A stretch of DNA of 41,266 nucleotides from Candidatus Omnitrophota bacterium. GTDB lineage: Bacteria > Omnitrophota > Gorgyraeia > Zapsychrales > Zapsychraceae. The stretch lies in the NCBI GenBank assembly GCA_028280285.1, contig JANQMA010000028.1, positions 1 through 41,266 on the forward strand. Direction: 5' to 3'. The first letter of the stretch is position 1. Each line of letters begins with the position of its first letter. Of this stretch, positions 1 through 10,249 are shown piece after piece. Made by a program: the position numbers and the translations under genes. A model generated the notes under the pieces. That model made no database searches, had not been told where the DNA came from, and was given only the letters and a program-made list of their open reading frames with translations.

Positions 1-834
1 AACAGCAAGCGCCGCTCCATTCGATTTAAGCGATAATGTTCTGACCTGATTGCTGAAAAAATGATCAAAAAACGCATCAGAAAAAAGTCCTTGGGCACGA
101 CGGTTACGCTGCTCAGCCGGCATCTCAACACTAACATCCATACGCACCGGATTAATAGCTAACTCGCCCTCCCTGGTCGGATAAATGGTTGTGTTAAACT
201 CAACCACATTAAATCTTATGCCATCTTTAACGATTTGGCCTTGCTGCGGCTTTTGGGTGAATTCTTTAAAAATGAAACCCTGCGAATCAAACTCAGGCAA
301 ACTTATCTGGCGCACATTAATCCCTGAGGCATAAAACATAAACTTAACCGGTACCCCTTGATTGACAAAAGCCTCGTTGGCACCAACTTCCATATCAAGG
401 TATATCCTGTCCTCAAGTCTCAATGTCTGCCCGGAAGACGAATCGGCCGCATTATCAACGACTTTTAACGTAATAGGATCGGTTGTGTATTGTTGACCTT
501 GATACGTTAAGGACAAACCGGGAATAACAAAGTCCCCTGTTCGTCGTGGAAATAACATATAGGTGAAAGCAATCGAACTACTCACATCCCCATTAACCAT
601 ACTCACTTGTCGAGACGGGCCGATGTATTGAACTTCGAGCCCATCGATTGCGGGCAGCTTAAGCGGCGCAACATCCTGCGTGCCTTCGATGGAAAGACGC
701 AGCTGCGTCGACTCTCCCATGACAATAGGATTTTGCCCCACACTGGAAGTAAAGGAAATGTCTTGGGCCAACGACAGGCTACAAAACACACCTAAAACCA
801 AACTAAAAGCTAAAACTATGTTGCGTATATTCAT
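1..834 (-). CDS. batD: BatD-like oxygen-tolerance protein (3' end truncated by window edge)
   Basis: Open minus-strand frame from ATG at 834 to the window edge, missing from the ORF track because it has no stop in the window. Translation begins MNIRNIVLAFSLVLGVFCSLSLAQDISFTSSVGQNPIVMGESTQLRLSIEGTQDVAPLKLPAIDGLEVQYIGPSRQVSMVNG, typical of BatD. The start overlaps the stop of the upstream TPR gene (TAATG) and follows BatA/BatB/TPR genes. Confidence 0.88.
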   Translation of the reverse strand, partial: MNIRNIVLAFSLVLGVFCSLSLAQDISFTSSVGQNPIVMGESTQLRLSIEGTQDVAPLKLPAIDGLEVQYIGPSRQVSMVNGDVSSSIAFTYMLFPRRTGDFVIPGLSLTYQGQQYTTDPITLKVVDNAADSSSGQTLRLEDRIYLDMEVGANEAFVNQGVPVKFMFYASGINVRQISLPEFDSQGFIFKEFTQKPQQGQIVKDGIRFNVVEFNTTIYPTREGELAINPVRMDVSVEMPAEQRNRRAQGLFSDAFFDHFFSNQVRTLSLKSNGAALAV

Positions 835-1691
835 TACCAATCTTGATACACCGGGCGCCTGTTAGGACGCTTTTCTATAAAGTTGATTATACCTTTTGGA
901 TCTTTGTTTTGTTCATAATCTTCCAAAAGCATTTTGGCTTCATCTTCGGTTAAGGCCTGCATGCGCACAGCTCTTGGTTGAGCAGCAGGCTGTTGTTCAT
1001 TGGAAGACTGCGGATCACCCTCAGAGGCTGCTTGATCCTGAGCTTGTTGATCTTGTCCATTTTTTTCCTGAGCTTGAGCGCCATCCTGATTTTGGCCCTG
1101 TTGATTATCAGGCTGCTGGCCTTCTTGTTTATTATTCTGATTTTGCTCTTCATTTCCAGAGTTTTTTTGATTTTGCTCGGAATTATCAGAAGAATTCTGC
1201 TGATTTTGCTGCATCATTTGTTGTTGCTTCATCCGCTCAAGTTCACGCTCGACAATCGGATAATTAAAGGCTACTTTTTCATCATCCTGATTGCTAATAC
1301 GCAGCTCATCATAATGGGCGAGGGTTTTCGTAAGCGACTCAATGGCTTGATCAATATCCTGCTTTTCAATGGCAAGGCCATGATAAAAAAGCGCATTGGC
1401 CAAATTATAACGCACTTTATCGCGCAGCGCACTATTATCCGTGAGCAAAGCTTTACGATATTTGGTTACACTTTCCCCAAACTGTTCATTCTGATACAAA
1501 GCATTCGCTAAATTGTAATTAATAATATCGTTTTCTTTTTTTTGATTAAGCAGATCTAAATAATCGATTTGAGCCTCTTTGTATTTGCCTTCCCTATAAA
1601 GCTTATTGGCATTGTTTACGCCAGACGCAACATCCCCGTATGCTTCAGAGCACAAAAATACCGATAAGATTAAAATAAAAAAGATTTTCAT
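834..1691 (-). CDS. TPR protein of Bat cluster (BatC/BatE-like), Q/N-rich C-terminus
   Basis: Signal peptide, TPR-like repeats (NANKLYREGKYKEAQIDYLDLL..., NLANALYQNEQFGESVTKYRKALL...), then a Q/N-rich low-complexity tail; synteny with batA/batB/batD. Confidence 0.85.
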   Translation of the reverse strand: MKIFFILILSVFLCSEAYGDVASGVNNANKLYREGKYKEAQIDYLDLLNQKKENDIINYNLANALYQNEQFGESVTKYRKALLTDNSALRDKVRYNLANALFYHGLAIEKQDIDQAIESLTKTLAHYDELRISNQDDEKVAFNYPIVERELERMKQQQMMQQNQQNSSDNSEQNQKNSGNEEQNQNNKQEGQQPDNQQGQNQDGAQAQEKNGQDQQAQDQAASEGDPQSSNEQQPAAQPRAVRMQALTEDEAKMLLEDYEQNKDPKGIINFIEKRPNRRPVYQDW

Positions 1692-1702
1692 CGTCTTTAG
1701 CT

Positions 1703-2716
1703 CTACTCTTTAACCAACTTTGTTTCTCTTGTCGGAATACATATCTCAAACAATAATAAAATTAAGGCTATCGCAAGCGGTATTTGAAACCGTTCATAAA
1801 AACGCTTTTCCATCCGGCTTTTGATTTCGCGCTTTTCAAACTTGGATAACTCTTTATCATAAAGAATATCCAGACCGAATTGAAATCCGCTGCTTCGCAC
1901 ATACACACCATCGGTTTCAAGCGCAAGCTGCTTGAGAAGCGTCTCATTTAAACGCGACTTAACAATATTGCCTTTGGCATCCTTTAAATAAGATGTATTC
2001 CCATATTCGTCGGCAATTTGGATCAATTCACCTTCAGGCGTTCCGACACCAACGGTAAAAATTTTGACTCCTTTATCTTTGGCCTGTTTGGCCATGGCAA
2101 TAGGGGATCCTTCTAAATTATCCCCATCCGTAATAATAATGACAGCCTTGTGCTTACTCTCTATTTCTTTATATCCATCGAGCGCCACTTCGATGGCCTT
2201 TTCTAAATCGGTTCCACCACGCGGCACCGAATTAATGCTTAACTCATCAAGGCTTAACAAAAATCCTTTATAATCATTCGTCAACGGGCACATCAAAAAT
2301 GCATCTCCGGCAAAGGCAATCAAACCAACCCGATCTCCCTTTAACTTTTGAATCAAGTCCTTAACGGCAAATTTGGTACGCTCAAGACGATTCGGCTTAA
2401 CATCTTGAGTAAGCATACTTTTGGACGTGTCGATCACGATCAGAATATCAAGCCCCTGACGTTTGATTTCGCGCCATTCAAACCCCCATTGCGGACGGGC
2501 TAATGCCAGCAAGGCAAATAAAAACACCCCCACCATTAAAACCGCCTTGATCTGATGCCGCTTAAAGCTGAACTCCCCGATCACATCAGAAATAAGGCTG
2601 GATGCAACAAACTTGCGGATCTTGTCATGACGACGTCGAAGCAGCCAGAGAAAGAACACGACAAGGACGGGCAGAAGAAAAAGATAAGTTAAATAATATG
2701 TTTCAACAAATTGCAT
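1703..2716 (-). CDS. batB: VWA-domain membrane protein BatB
   Basis: MIDAS-like DTSKSM, VWA fold residues (IIITDGDNLEG), N- and C-terminal TM segments, position after batA. Confidence 0.88.
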   Translation of the reverse strand: MQFVETYYLTYLFLLPVLVVFFLWLLRRRHDKIRKFVASSLISDVIGEFSFKRHQIKAVLMVGVFLFALLALARPQWGFEWREIKRQGLDILIVIDTSKSMLTQDVKPNRLERTKFAVKDLIQKLKGDRVGLIAFAGDAFLMCPLTNDYKGFLLSLDELSINSVPRGGTDLEKAIEVALDGYKEIESKHKAVIIITDGDNLEGSPIAMAKQAKDKGVKIFTVGVGTPEGELIQIADEYGNTSYLKDAKGNIVKSRLNETLLKQLALETDGVYVRSSGFQFGLDILYDKELSKFEKREIKSRMEKRFYERFQIPLAIALILLLFEICIPTRETKLVKE

Positions 2717-2717
2717 T

Positions 2718-3713
2718 TTAAGGCAGCCTCAGATAAACAGTGTTACGTAAAATAATTTCAATCAGCAAAAAAACAAGGCCGGCCAATAGAAAACGGCCAA
2801 AAATCTCTTCGTATTCAAAATATCCTTCTTGTTCGATCTCCGTTTTTTCAAGCTCATCAATTGCTTCATAAATTTTTTGAAGCGATGCCGTGTCCGTTGC
2901 CCGGAAATATCTCCCGCCCGTTTTTTGGGCAATTTGCGTAAGAGTCTCTTCATCAATCTCAATACGCACATTACGATAAGTGTGCCGTCCAAAAATATCT
3001 CTCGTTGGATACGGTGCGTACCCCTTGCTGCCGGCACCGATCGTATAAATCTTAACGCCGTAGCTTTTGGCAATTTCCGCGGCATCAAGTGGATCAATGT
3101 CCATCACATTATTCACTCCATCAGTTAGAAGAATAATGACCTTGCTCTTAGCCTCACTTTTCTTAAGCCTTATTAAAGAGGACGCAATCGCCGAACCGAC
3201 GGCTGTGCCATCCTCAATAACCCCGATCTCTAACCGCCCAAGATTTTTGGTCAGCCAATCATAATCGACCGTCAAAGGACACACCATATAAGCCAGTCCG
3301 GCAAAACCCACCAAGCCGATTTGATCGGCCTCGCGCCCGGCAATAAAATCTTTCACCACCTCCTTAACCACCGCCAGACGGTTAACGCGCTTTCCCTTAA
3401 CCTCAAAGTCCTCGGCTAACATACTGCCGGAAATATCAATGGCTAAAATAATATCGATTCCTTCGGCTTTGACAATTTGTTCTTCTAAAACCAAACGTGG
3501 CCGGGCAAGCGCCACGATAAAAAGAATAATCGCTATCGCCCTTAAAATATTTGGCAGCCACAATGTCCTTAACTTCCAGGAACGGTTTTTGGTCGAAAGT
3601 AAAAATTTAGAAGGAAACAAAAATGATGCATTCCGTCTTTGCCTATACCAGAACAAAAGAAACCCGAGAATAACCGGTATTAAAAAAAGAATATAAAATG
3701 ACTCAAATTCCAT
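2718..3713 (-). CDS. batA: VWA-domain membrane protein BatA
   Basis: DISGSMLAEDF MIDAS motif, IILLTDGVNNVMDIDPLDAAEIAKSYGVKIYTIGAG, TM segments at both ends; Bat synteny. Confidence 0.9.
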   Translation of the reverse strand: MEFESFYILFLIPVILGFLLFWYRQRRNASFLFPSKFLLSTKNRSWKLRTLWLPNILRAIAIILFIVALARPRLVLEEQIVKAEGIDIILAIDISGSMLAEDFEVKGKRVNRLAVVKEVVKDFIAGREADQIGLVGFAGLAYMVCPLTVDYDWLTKNLGRLEIGVIEDGTAVGSAIASSLIRLKKSEAKSKVIILLTDGVNNVMDIDPLDAAEIAKSYGVKIYTIGAGSKGYAPYPTRDIFGRHTYRNVRIEIDEETLTQIAQKTGGRYFRATDTASLQKIYEAIDELEKTEIEQEGYFEYEEIFGRFLLAGLVFLLIEIILRNTVYLRLP

Positions 3714-3714
3714 A

Positions 3715-4260
3715 TTACCCTTGGCTCGTCTCTTCGGTTCTTACGACACTGCCGATAAAATCACGCGCCACAGAAACTAACTTTTCGATCGACTCCGGAT
3801 CAGGATTAAACTTGGCAAACTTAATTTGATCGCATATCTCCATAAATTCTTTCAAATTCTGTTTATGTGTTGGATCAAGCTTTTGATTATCCTGCACACC
3901 GACCAAAAACTCCTCGGTTGTCATGTCCGGTGCATCGATATCGAAACGCGCTTCGATATACACACGGATAATGCGGGATAATGCAGTGAAAAATGCCTCC
4001 ACTTTGCCCTGCGCTATCATATTGCTTGCCATCAATTGATCAATAGCCTTTAAGGCGAGTGTCTCCGGAGGAATATCCAACCGACCTTTGTTTTGACTTA
4101 AAAATCTCTTTAGGAAAAATCCGATTACAGGACCGATAACAAGCGCAATCAGTATGACCGTCAACACCATCGGCCAAACATTTTTGGGATAGTCAACCAC
4201 ATCATAGATGGGTTTAAGCGCAGGCGCATTCGCAGCTAAAATAGGAAAATAGTTTTGCAT
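3715..4260 (-). CDS. DUF4381-like membrane protein
   Basis: 181 aa, one N-terminal TM, located between DUF58 and BatA as DUF4381 proteins usually are. Confidence 0.65.
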   Translation of the reverse strand: MQNYFPILAANAPALKPIYDVVDYPKNVWPMVLTVILIALVIGPVIGFFLKRFLSQNKGRLDIPPETLALKAIDQLMASNMIAQGKVEAFFTALSRIIRVYIEARFDIDAPDMTTEEFLVGVQDNQKLDPTHKQNLKEFMEICDQIKFAKFNPDPESIEKLVSVARDFIGSVVRTEETSQG

Positions 4261-4271
4261 GGCAAGTATAT

Positions 4272-5177
4272 TTACCGGCGTTTACGATGCATAAAAAACT
4301 TGGTTAACTCATCGGTAAAAGAAGAGTTTGTCATCACATCCATACTGTCCATCCCAACAGAGCGGAACAGCGCTTTTTGATCTTTAAGTCGCGTGGCATT
4401 ATGCTTACGGTATTCTTCGGTAAAATATTTATCGGTTGTATCGACACAAAGCTCTTCTCCTGTCTCCGCATCTTCAAACAAAAGCAAGCCATGATCATCC
4501 ATGGCTAGCTCCTTAGGGTCGTGTAAGGCAACGGCAATCATATCGTGTCTTTTATTGGCGACGGCCAATGCCTTTTTTAAAGCCTCCCTGTTAACACGAT
4601 AACCACCTTCATTGTCGAAGAAAATAAAATCAGAAACAAGAAAAGCGATCGCCTTTCTTCTTTGCACGCGATTTAAATATTGAATTGCTTGCACAATATC
4701 AGTGCCATTATGCTTTGGTTTAAAATAAAGAATCTCACGGATCAAGCGTAGCACATGGGTCCGCCCTTTACGCGGGGCAATGTAAAGCTCGATCGTATCT
4801 GTGAATATGATAAGGCCGACCTTATCATTATTACGGATGGCCGATAAAGCGAGTACGGCCGCAATTTCGGCCGCCATTTTATTTTTAAGCGTTTGTGTTG
4901 AGCCGAACCGTGAGGACGCCGAAAGATCGACGGCAATCATAACGGTAAGCTCACGCTCTTCAACGAATTTTTTAACATGCGGGCGGCCTTGGCGGGCAGT
5001 CACATTCCAGTCAATGGTGCGGATATCATCACCCGGTTGATACTCACGGACCTCATCAAACTCAATTCCCTGGCCTTTAAACGTACTATGATACTCTCCG
5101 GCGAAAATATCGGTTACCAGCCTTGAGGTCGTAATTTCGATGTTGCGAACTTTCTTGAACAGTTCTTTGGGAATCAT
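4272..5177 (-). CDS. DUF58 domain protein
   Basis: GEYHSTFKGQGIEFDEVREYQPGDDIRTIDWNVTARQGRPHVKKFVEERELTVMIAVDLSASS is the DUF58 signature. Confidence 0.93.
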   Translation of the reverse strand: MIPKELFKKVRNIEITTSRLVTDIFAGEYHSTFKGQGIEFDEVREYQPGDDIRTIDWNVTARQGRPHVKKFVEERELTVMIAVDLSASSRFGSTQTLKNKMAAEIAAVLALSAIRNNDKVGLIIFTDTIELYIAPRKGRTHVLRLIREILYFKPKHNGTDIVQAIQYLNRVQRRKAIAFLVSDFIFFDNEGGYRVNREALKKALAVANKRHDMIAVALHDPKELAMDDHGLLLFEDAETGEELCVDTTDKYFTEEYRKHNATRLKDQKALFRSVGMDSMDVMTNSSFTDELTKFFMHRKRR

Positions 5178-5180
5178 AGT

Positions 5181-6173
5181 TTAAGGCACTTCAACTTCAT
5201 CAAACACGCGTTTAACAATCTCCTCGGGGGCAATCTCCTCGGCATCAGCCTCATAACTGGTGATCACACGATGGCGCATAACATCTAATCCAATCGACTT
5301 AACATCCTGAGGTGTAACGTAGCCGCGCCCTTGAATAAATGCATAGGCGCGTGCCGCAATCGCCAAATTAATCGTTGCCCGCGGTGAGCATCCGTATTGC
5401 AAAAGCCCTTTAATCGATTCGATCCCATACTGATCCGGATACCGTGTGGCGTTAACGATATTCACAATATACTGTTGCACCTTCTCATCCATGTAGATTT
5501 CATCGACCAGCTCACGCGCTTTTAAAAGCTCATCAGGCGTAATGACAGGCTTTACTTCAAACTTTGTTTTAGTAAAGGCCATGCGCTTGAGGATTTCAAG
5601 CTCTTCTTCTTTGCTTGGATAATCGATGACAACTTTGAGCATAAAACGGTCGACTTGTGCTTCGGGCAGTGGATAAGTCCCTTCTTGCTCGATTGGATTT
5701 TGCGTGGCCAAAACCAAAAACGGTTCTTCTAAGGCAATCGTTTCCTCACCGATAGTGACTTGTCTTTCCTGCATCGCTTCCAGTAGCGCACTTTGCACCT
5801 TGGCCGGCGCACGGTTAATCTCATCAGCCAAGATCATATTGGTAAAGATCGGTCCTTTTTTCACAATAAAATCATTGGTCCGTTGATCAAAAATAAGCGT
5901 GCCGATCAAATCAGCCGGAAGCATGTCCGGCGTAAACTGCAGACGCTGAAATTCTGTTTTGATTGTCGATGAAACGGTTTTAACCGCCGTTGTTTTAGCA
6001 AGACCGGGAACACTCTCTAAGAGAATATGTCCGTTGGCCAAAAGCCCAACCAAAAGTCTTTCCAATAGATAATTCTGTCCGACGAGGACTTTGCGGGATT
6101 CGTTAAGGATAGCTTGAACAAAGGCCCCTTGGGCTTTGACCTTTTCATTAAGCGCGGCTATATCCGATGACAT
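5181..6173 (-). CDS. MoxR-family AAA+ ATPase
   Basis: GHILLESVPGLAKTTAVK (Walker A), FIVKKGPIFTNMILADEINRAPAKVQSALLEAMQERQVTIG (Walker B/MoxR); strong SD (AAGGAGG) upstream of the ATG. Confidence 0.96.
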   Translation of the reverse strand: MSSDIAALNEKVKAQGAFVQAILNESRKVLVGQNYLLERLLVGLLANGHILLESVPGLAKTTAVKTVSSTIKTEFQRLQFTPDMLPADLIGTLIFDQRTNDFIVKKGPIFTNMILADEINRAPAKVQSALLEAMQERQVTIGEETIALEEPFLVLATQNPIEQEGTYPLPEAQVDRFMLKVVIDYPSKEEELEILKRMAFTKTKFEVKPVITPDELLKARELVDEIYMDEKVQQYIVNIVNATRYPDQYGIESIKGLLQYGCSPRATINLAIAARAYAFIQGRGYVTPQDVKSIGLDVMRHRVITSYEADAEEIAPEEIVKRVFDEVEVP

Positions 6174-6190
6174 AGTTGTTCCTCCTTGAC

Positions 6191-9100
6191 TTAATAATGA
6201 ATATCAACACGTGCCACCTGCCCATCGCGAATATTTTGGGCATGCGGCGCATTAATTGTACTATTGTTCACAACAACCGGTTTGGATTGATCATGATAAG
6301 TGAGTTCAATCTTTTTGATCTTGGCCTTACTATCAAATGTATCAAGGCGCTTAGGATTGTGATAAACCACAAATGTGCCGTTTAAAAAGTTAAAGGCATA
6401 ACTGTTTTTAGGCAATGATTCTTTTTTACCGCTAAAGGTTAAAGAAGTTGGCTTTGATGTAAAAAGCCACCCGGCGAGCGCCGGTTCAAACTGAAGGGTG
6501 AGCTCACCCTTAGCATTCAGTGCAAATGGCGCCTGACCGACGTTCATATAGAGCCATATGTGCATAAACTCCGCCGTGCTTCCCGATAAGCGGGCCACAA
6601 ACCCTTGCCCATGCAGATTTTGATCCTCATGCGCACTGGACACAATAAAAGAAGAGTTCTCAAGCACACTGCGGCCGTATTGTGCCGGTTTTAGAAACGG
6701 CACAAAGACATTTTTAAAATCATGATAAAACTCTTCATATAATCCCCGGCGAAGCACCTCCAGCATAAACTTATATTCCATATGCAGCCATATCGATTCA
6801 TTCTCAAGCCAACTGGCCGGAAAGACACTTGTACGGCCAATCTCTTCGGATTCACCGGATAAATCAATGTTGACTTTATACATACCAAGCTTCTTATCAT
6901 ACAAATCACTTTCCCTTACCTTTTCGTAGAGATCTGATGCCTTTTTCTTCTGCGTTTCCGAACGCAACGCATGAACATACCCCTCTAAAAACAACGGCAA
7001 GTCGTGACGAGCAAATGCCTTTGGCCTTACAAACGGCTCTTCTTCTTTTTTACTTTTATCCAGGACATCGTACTGGCTTACGTCATGATAAAAATAGGTT
7101 GGAATAAAACCTTGCTTGTTACGCGCCTTATCTTCGGCCGCTCCCGTACGCTCAATAACAAGCTCAAGAAAGTGACGGATATCTTTAACCGTCAATTCGG
7201 TTTCCTCGCCTTCAATGCCTCGACGGACACGATTGCGGTAGTTTTCTTTAACATCATTGGCCTTATTCCAATACGCTAAATCATTTTGCTCCGTTGATAA
7301 AATATTGGTCAGTCCATCAATAAAGGTCGCAAGCTCTTCATAAATGCTTAGTTTTTGCGACGGTTCAAGGCCAAGCTTTTTAAAAGCCTCACGGACAAAT
7401 AACGCATGACGTTTGACTTCAAAGGTCTCTGAAATCGACGAACCCAAGAGCCCCGGCAGCCCGTTAAGCGCATCATACCAGTTTGGTTTATCAGCCTCCA
7501 TTTCAACACCGATTCCACTTGGATCGAGTGTTGCCACCTTACACGCAATCAAACACAACAACTTGTTCACCAAATTCGTGTAGTACACATCCCCCGCGCC
7601 TTGCTTAACACGCAGCTGATCGCCATATTCAGCCGGTTTAATATCTGTCTTACCGTCTTTAACCGATGCATACTGACGCACACCGCGCCCGGTCAAAATA
7701 TACCGTTGTTCCCGCGGTAAAACATAATGAGAGTTAAAATAAAATGTAAACGGTTTTCGCTCAAGCAACAGATCGTTTAAGTTTTCCGGGTATAATGCCA
7801 GATAGCTTTCGATCAAATCAAGATTATAGGTCCAGTGATCCGACCAAAACCCTTCGCCATGTTCGGCAAGCTCTTCTTTGCGGCAGATTTCAAGGACTTG
7901 GCCTAAAAAGTCTTTTTCATCAACCGTTAATTCAATCTCTTGCACTTCAATAAACTGAAGCAAATTACCCGGTAAGAAACTATTATCAAAAAATTCTAAA
8001 ACCTGTGTTTGATCGCTGGAAGCCACGCAACGCGCCACAACTTTTTTCAAATCATCATGGCTCTTAACAGAAAATGTTGTTCCTTTAACAACCAACGGAT
8101 TATACCCGTCAGCCTGACTTAGATTAAGAAAGTTAACTAAATGACTGTCTTTGATGTTCCCGTTAAACCAGACATCGTTACGCCGGTTCTGATTCACATC
8201 ACGATAATTGCCGTTGCCTTGGGAATAATAGGTTGGCGCCACCGTAAAGAAATTATAATCACGCTCAAGGTCACCGTGTTTGCGGCTGTAGACATTAAAC
8301 CCGACATGCCCGTCGGACGTCTTGAGAGAAACCGGCAGACCACCCCGCAGAATATTATCGAGGAATGTGTGCCCCGCATACATGTTAAACTGCTCCGAAG
8401 AACTTTTAACAGTCGCATAGTTTTTAATCTCATCAACAATCGCCTGATTACGCTTGGCTTTTTCTTCGATAAATTTCTTATTCGTTGCCTGCTTAACAAT
8501 ACGGTTAAGCCGATCAATCGAATGCGTCATCCCATAGACAGATATAATTTCTTCAGACGATTTACCTTTAATGGTTAAACACGCACTGCTCATAGCAGAA
8601 GGTGAACGATTGCTTGTTTGCTGATCATCCAGCGACAGATTATCATCCAAGAAGTTTTGGGGCGCAATGAAATCCGACGACTGCCCAAACACACTGGCTG
8701 CCTCAACAATCGGTTTAAGCAAAGTGTTGTCCTTGGCATTGAACGAAAAGAAAAAGTTGCCTTCTTTGATGTGGCGCACTTCCGGGCTATCATCCACCTC
8801 AACATTTAACTGATAATACGGCGCATCATTATCTAGATTACGTACCTTAACCCACGCCTCAACCGTACGTGATAAATGTTTATTAAGCCAGTCGCCCAGG
8901 CCATAGGGCACAATCACCGGCAGCCCGTCAACGATCGAAACATCACAACTGGAGGCATTATTATTTTTAACGCTCACCCGACGGACAAGCCCTGAATAAG
9001 GCTCTTCAGGGATCGTGAAAAAGTTGACTTTGACCGTCAACCCAAGCTCATCATTTTTTTCTTCAAGTGTTAGATCATGCGCCGCAATAGACATCTTTTG

Positions 9101-9448
9101 AGACTTCTTAAAAGATGTTCCTTCCAAATGATTTTGAAACGGCTCCCAGTAGACAGTCTTGCGCCCACGTTTAACTTTGATGAATGTACGGAATCCCGAT
9201 AAGGCCGTATAACGATAAGATTTATTCGCCGGCTGAAATTCCATAATCGCCTTGTCTTTCGATTCGATCCCGAAACTGGTAATGCATTGGCCCCGATTAA
9301 CATAAAATGCCCACATCGGAACGCCCCATAACCCGGCGATCCCCGGAAAGAAATTGCTAAACGGCTTGGCATAATTATAGTTTTCAATCACAAAATGGCC
9401 GTTGGCCGTTAAGGAATATTTGGCTTGCGGTAAACTGCTCTTACTCAT
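6191..9448 (-). CDS. Large GH94/GH161-like glycoside phosphorylase family protein
   Basis: 1085 aa; N-terminus NGHFVIENYNYAKPFSNFFPGIAGLWGVPMWAFYVNRGQCITSFGIESKDKAIMEFQPANKSYR and length resemble cellobiose-phosphorylase-like proteins. Family choice between GH94 and GH161 is from memory and not tested. Confidence 0.7.
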   Translation of the reverse strand: MSKSSLPQAKYSLTANGHFVIENYNYAKPFSNFFPGIAGLWGVPMWAFYVNRGQCITSFGIESKDKAIMEFQPANKSYRYTALSGFRTFIKVKRGRKTVYWEPFQNHLEGTSFKKSQKMSIAAHDLTLEEKNDELGLTVKVNFFTIPEEPYSGLVRRVSVKNNNASSCDVSIVDGLPVIVPYGLGDWLNKHLSRTVEAWVKVRNLDNDAPYYQLNVEVDDSPEVRHIKEGNFFFSFNAKDNTLLKPIVEAASVFGQSSDFIAPQNFLDDNLSLDDQQTSNRSPSAMSSACLTIKGKSSEEIISVYGMTHSIDRLNRIVKQATNKKFIEEKAKRNQAIVDEIKNYATVKSSSEQFNMYAGHTFLDNILRGGLPVSLKTSDGHVGFNVYSRKHGDLERDYNFFTVAPTYYSQGNGNYRDVNQNRRNDVWFNGNIKDSHLVNFLNLSQADGYNPLVVKGTTFSVKSHDDLKKVVARCVASSDQTQVLEFFDNSFLPGNLLQFIEVQEIELTVDEKDFLGQVLEICRKEELAEHGEGFWSDHWTYNLDLIESYLALYPENLNDLLLERKPFTFYFNSHYVLPREQRYILTGRGVRQYASVKDGKTDIKPAEYGDQLRVKQGAGDVYYTNLVNKLLCLIACKVATLDPSGIGVEMEADKPNWYDALNGLPGLLGSSISETFEVKRHALFVREAFKKLGLEPSQKLSIYEELATFIDGLTNILSTEQNDLAYWNKANDVKENYRNRVRRGIEGEETELTVKDIRHFLELVIERTGAAEDKARNKQGFIPTYFYHDVSQYDVLDKSKKEEEPFVRPKAFARHDLPLFLEGYVHALRSETQKKKASDLYEKVRESDLYDKKLGMYKVNIDLSGESEEIGRTSVFPASWLENESIWLHMEYKFMLEVLRRGLYEEFYHDFKNVFVPFLKPAQYGRSVLENSSFIVSSAHEDQNLHGQGFVARLSGSTAEFMHIWLYMNVGQAPFALNAKGELTLQFEPALAGWLFTSKPTSLTFSGKKESLPKNSYAFNFLNGTFVVYHNPKRLDTFDSKAKIKKIELTYHDQSKPVVVNNSTINAPHAQNIRDGQVARVDIHY

Positions 9449-9466
9449 GAAATAAAACCTTTCTTA

Positions 9467-10249
9467 TTAATACGGACTTCTCGGTGTTTTTAAAAGTGTA
9501 AAATAGCCCGTCAATTTCCAAAAAATTAAAAAATCATTGGTATCTTTGTTACTCATTTTGATACGGTTGATTTCATACACATCTTTATTCTTTCTATCAA
9601 ATCCACGGTTGGTGGTCACCGCCGATGTATGCCCCGCCTCTTTAACAAGGCGCTTGGTTTCTTCGGTAAATCCTCCGTTCGGATAAGCAAAATGGTCTAT
9701 CAGTACATCGAATTTTTTTTGTAATTTCAAACGACTTGCTTTAATTTCATCGGCCTGCGCCTCAACTGATAAATCCGGCAAATACTTATGCGTCATTGTG
9801 TGACTGCCAACCGTAAAACCCGCCTCGATCATTTCTTCTATTTGCTTGGCGGATAAAAACCCCTCCCGGTCGACATCCGTAAACGGCACAAAAAATGTAG
9901 CCGGATGGTTATACTTCTTTAAGATCGGATAACCATGCGTATAATTATTTTCGTACGCATCATCAAAGGTAATCACAACTGTATTACGCGCAAACTCTGT
10001 CTTATTTTTAATTCCCTCAACCAACTCATCGAGGCTGATGACATTATAGCCATGCTTTTGCAAAAAACTCATGTGCTTGACGAAAATGCTTGGGGAAACA
10101 GTATCTGAACGATGTCCCTCGATATCCTCAATGCTGTGATACATCATGACCGGAACAACATAATGAAATGATGCCCAGAACACAAAGGTGCTTATGCTCA
10201 AAAAAAACGCGACAGCCGCAATCTGGATAAACTTGAAAAAACGTTTCAT
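9467..10249 (-). CDS. Polysaccharide deacetylase (NodB/CE4-like), membrane-anchored
   Basis: VITFDDAYENNYTHGYPILKKYNHPATFFVPF, VGSHTMTHKYL, HFAYPNGGFTEETKRLVKEAGHTSAVTTNRG motifs; N-terminal TM. Confidence 0.93.
   Translation of the reverse strand: MKRFFKFIQIAAVAFFLSISTFVFWASFHYVVPVMMYHSIEDIEGHRSDTVSPSIFVKHMSFLQKHGYNVISLDELVEGIKNKTEFARNTVVITFDDAYENNYTHGYPILKKYNHPATFFVPFTDVDREGFLSAKQIEEMIEAGFTVGSHTMTHKYLPDLSVEAQADEIKASRLKLQKKFDVLIDHFAYPNGGFTEETKRLVKEAGHTSAVTTNRGFDRKNKDVYEINRIKMSNKDTNDFLIFWKLTGYFTLLKTPRSPY

Noticed and set aside
1077-1260. Q/N-rich tail of the BatC/E-like protein as a prion-like feature
   Set aside because: Low-complexity Q/N/E tails are common in Bat-cluster TPR proteins; nothing more specific can be supported from sequence alone.
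978-1511. 177-aa plus-strand ORF (leucine/isoleucine-rich)
   Set aside because: Shadow of the Q/N/E-rich low-complexity BatC/E coding strand; composition explained by the antisense of CAA/AAT/GAA codons.
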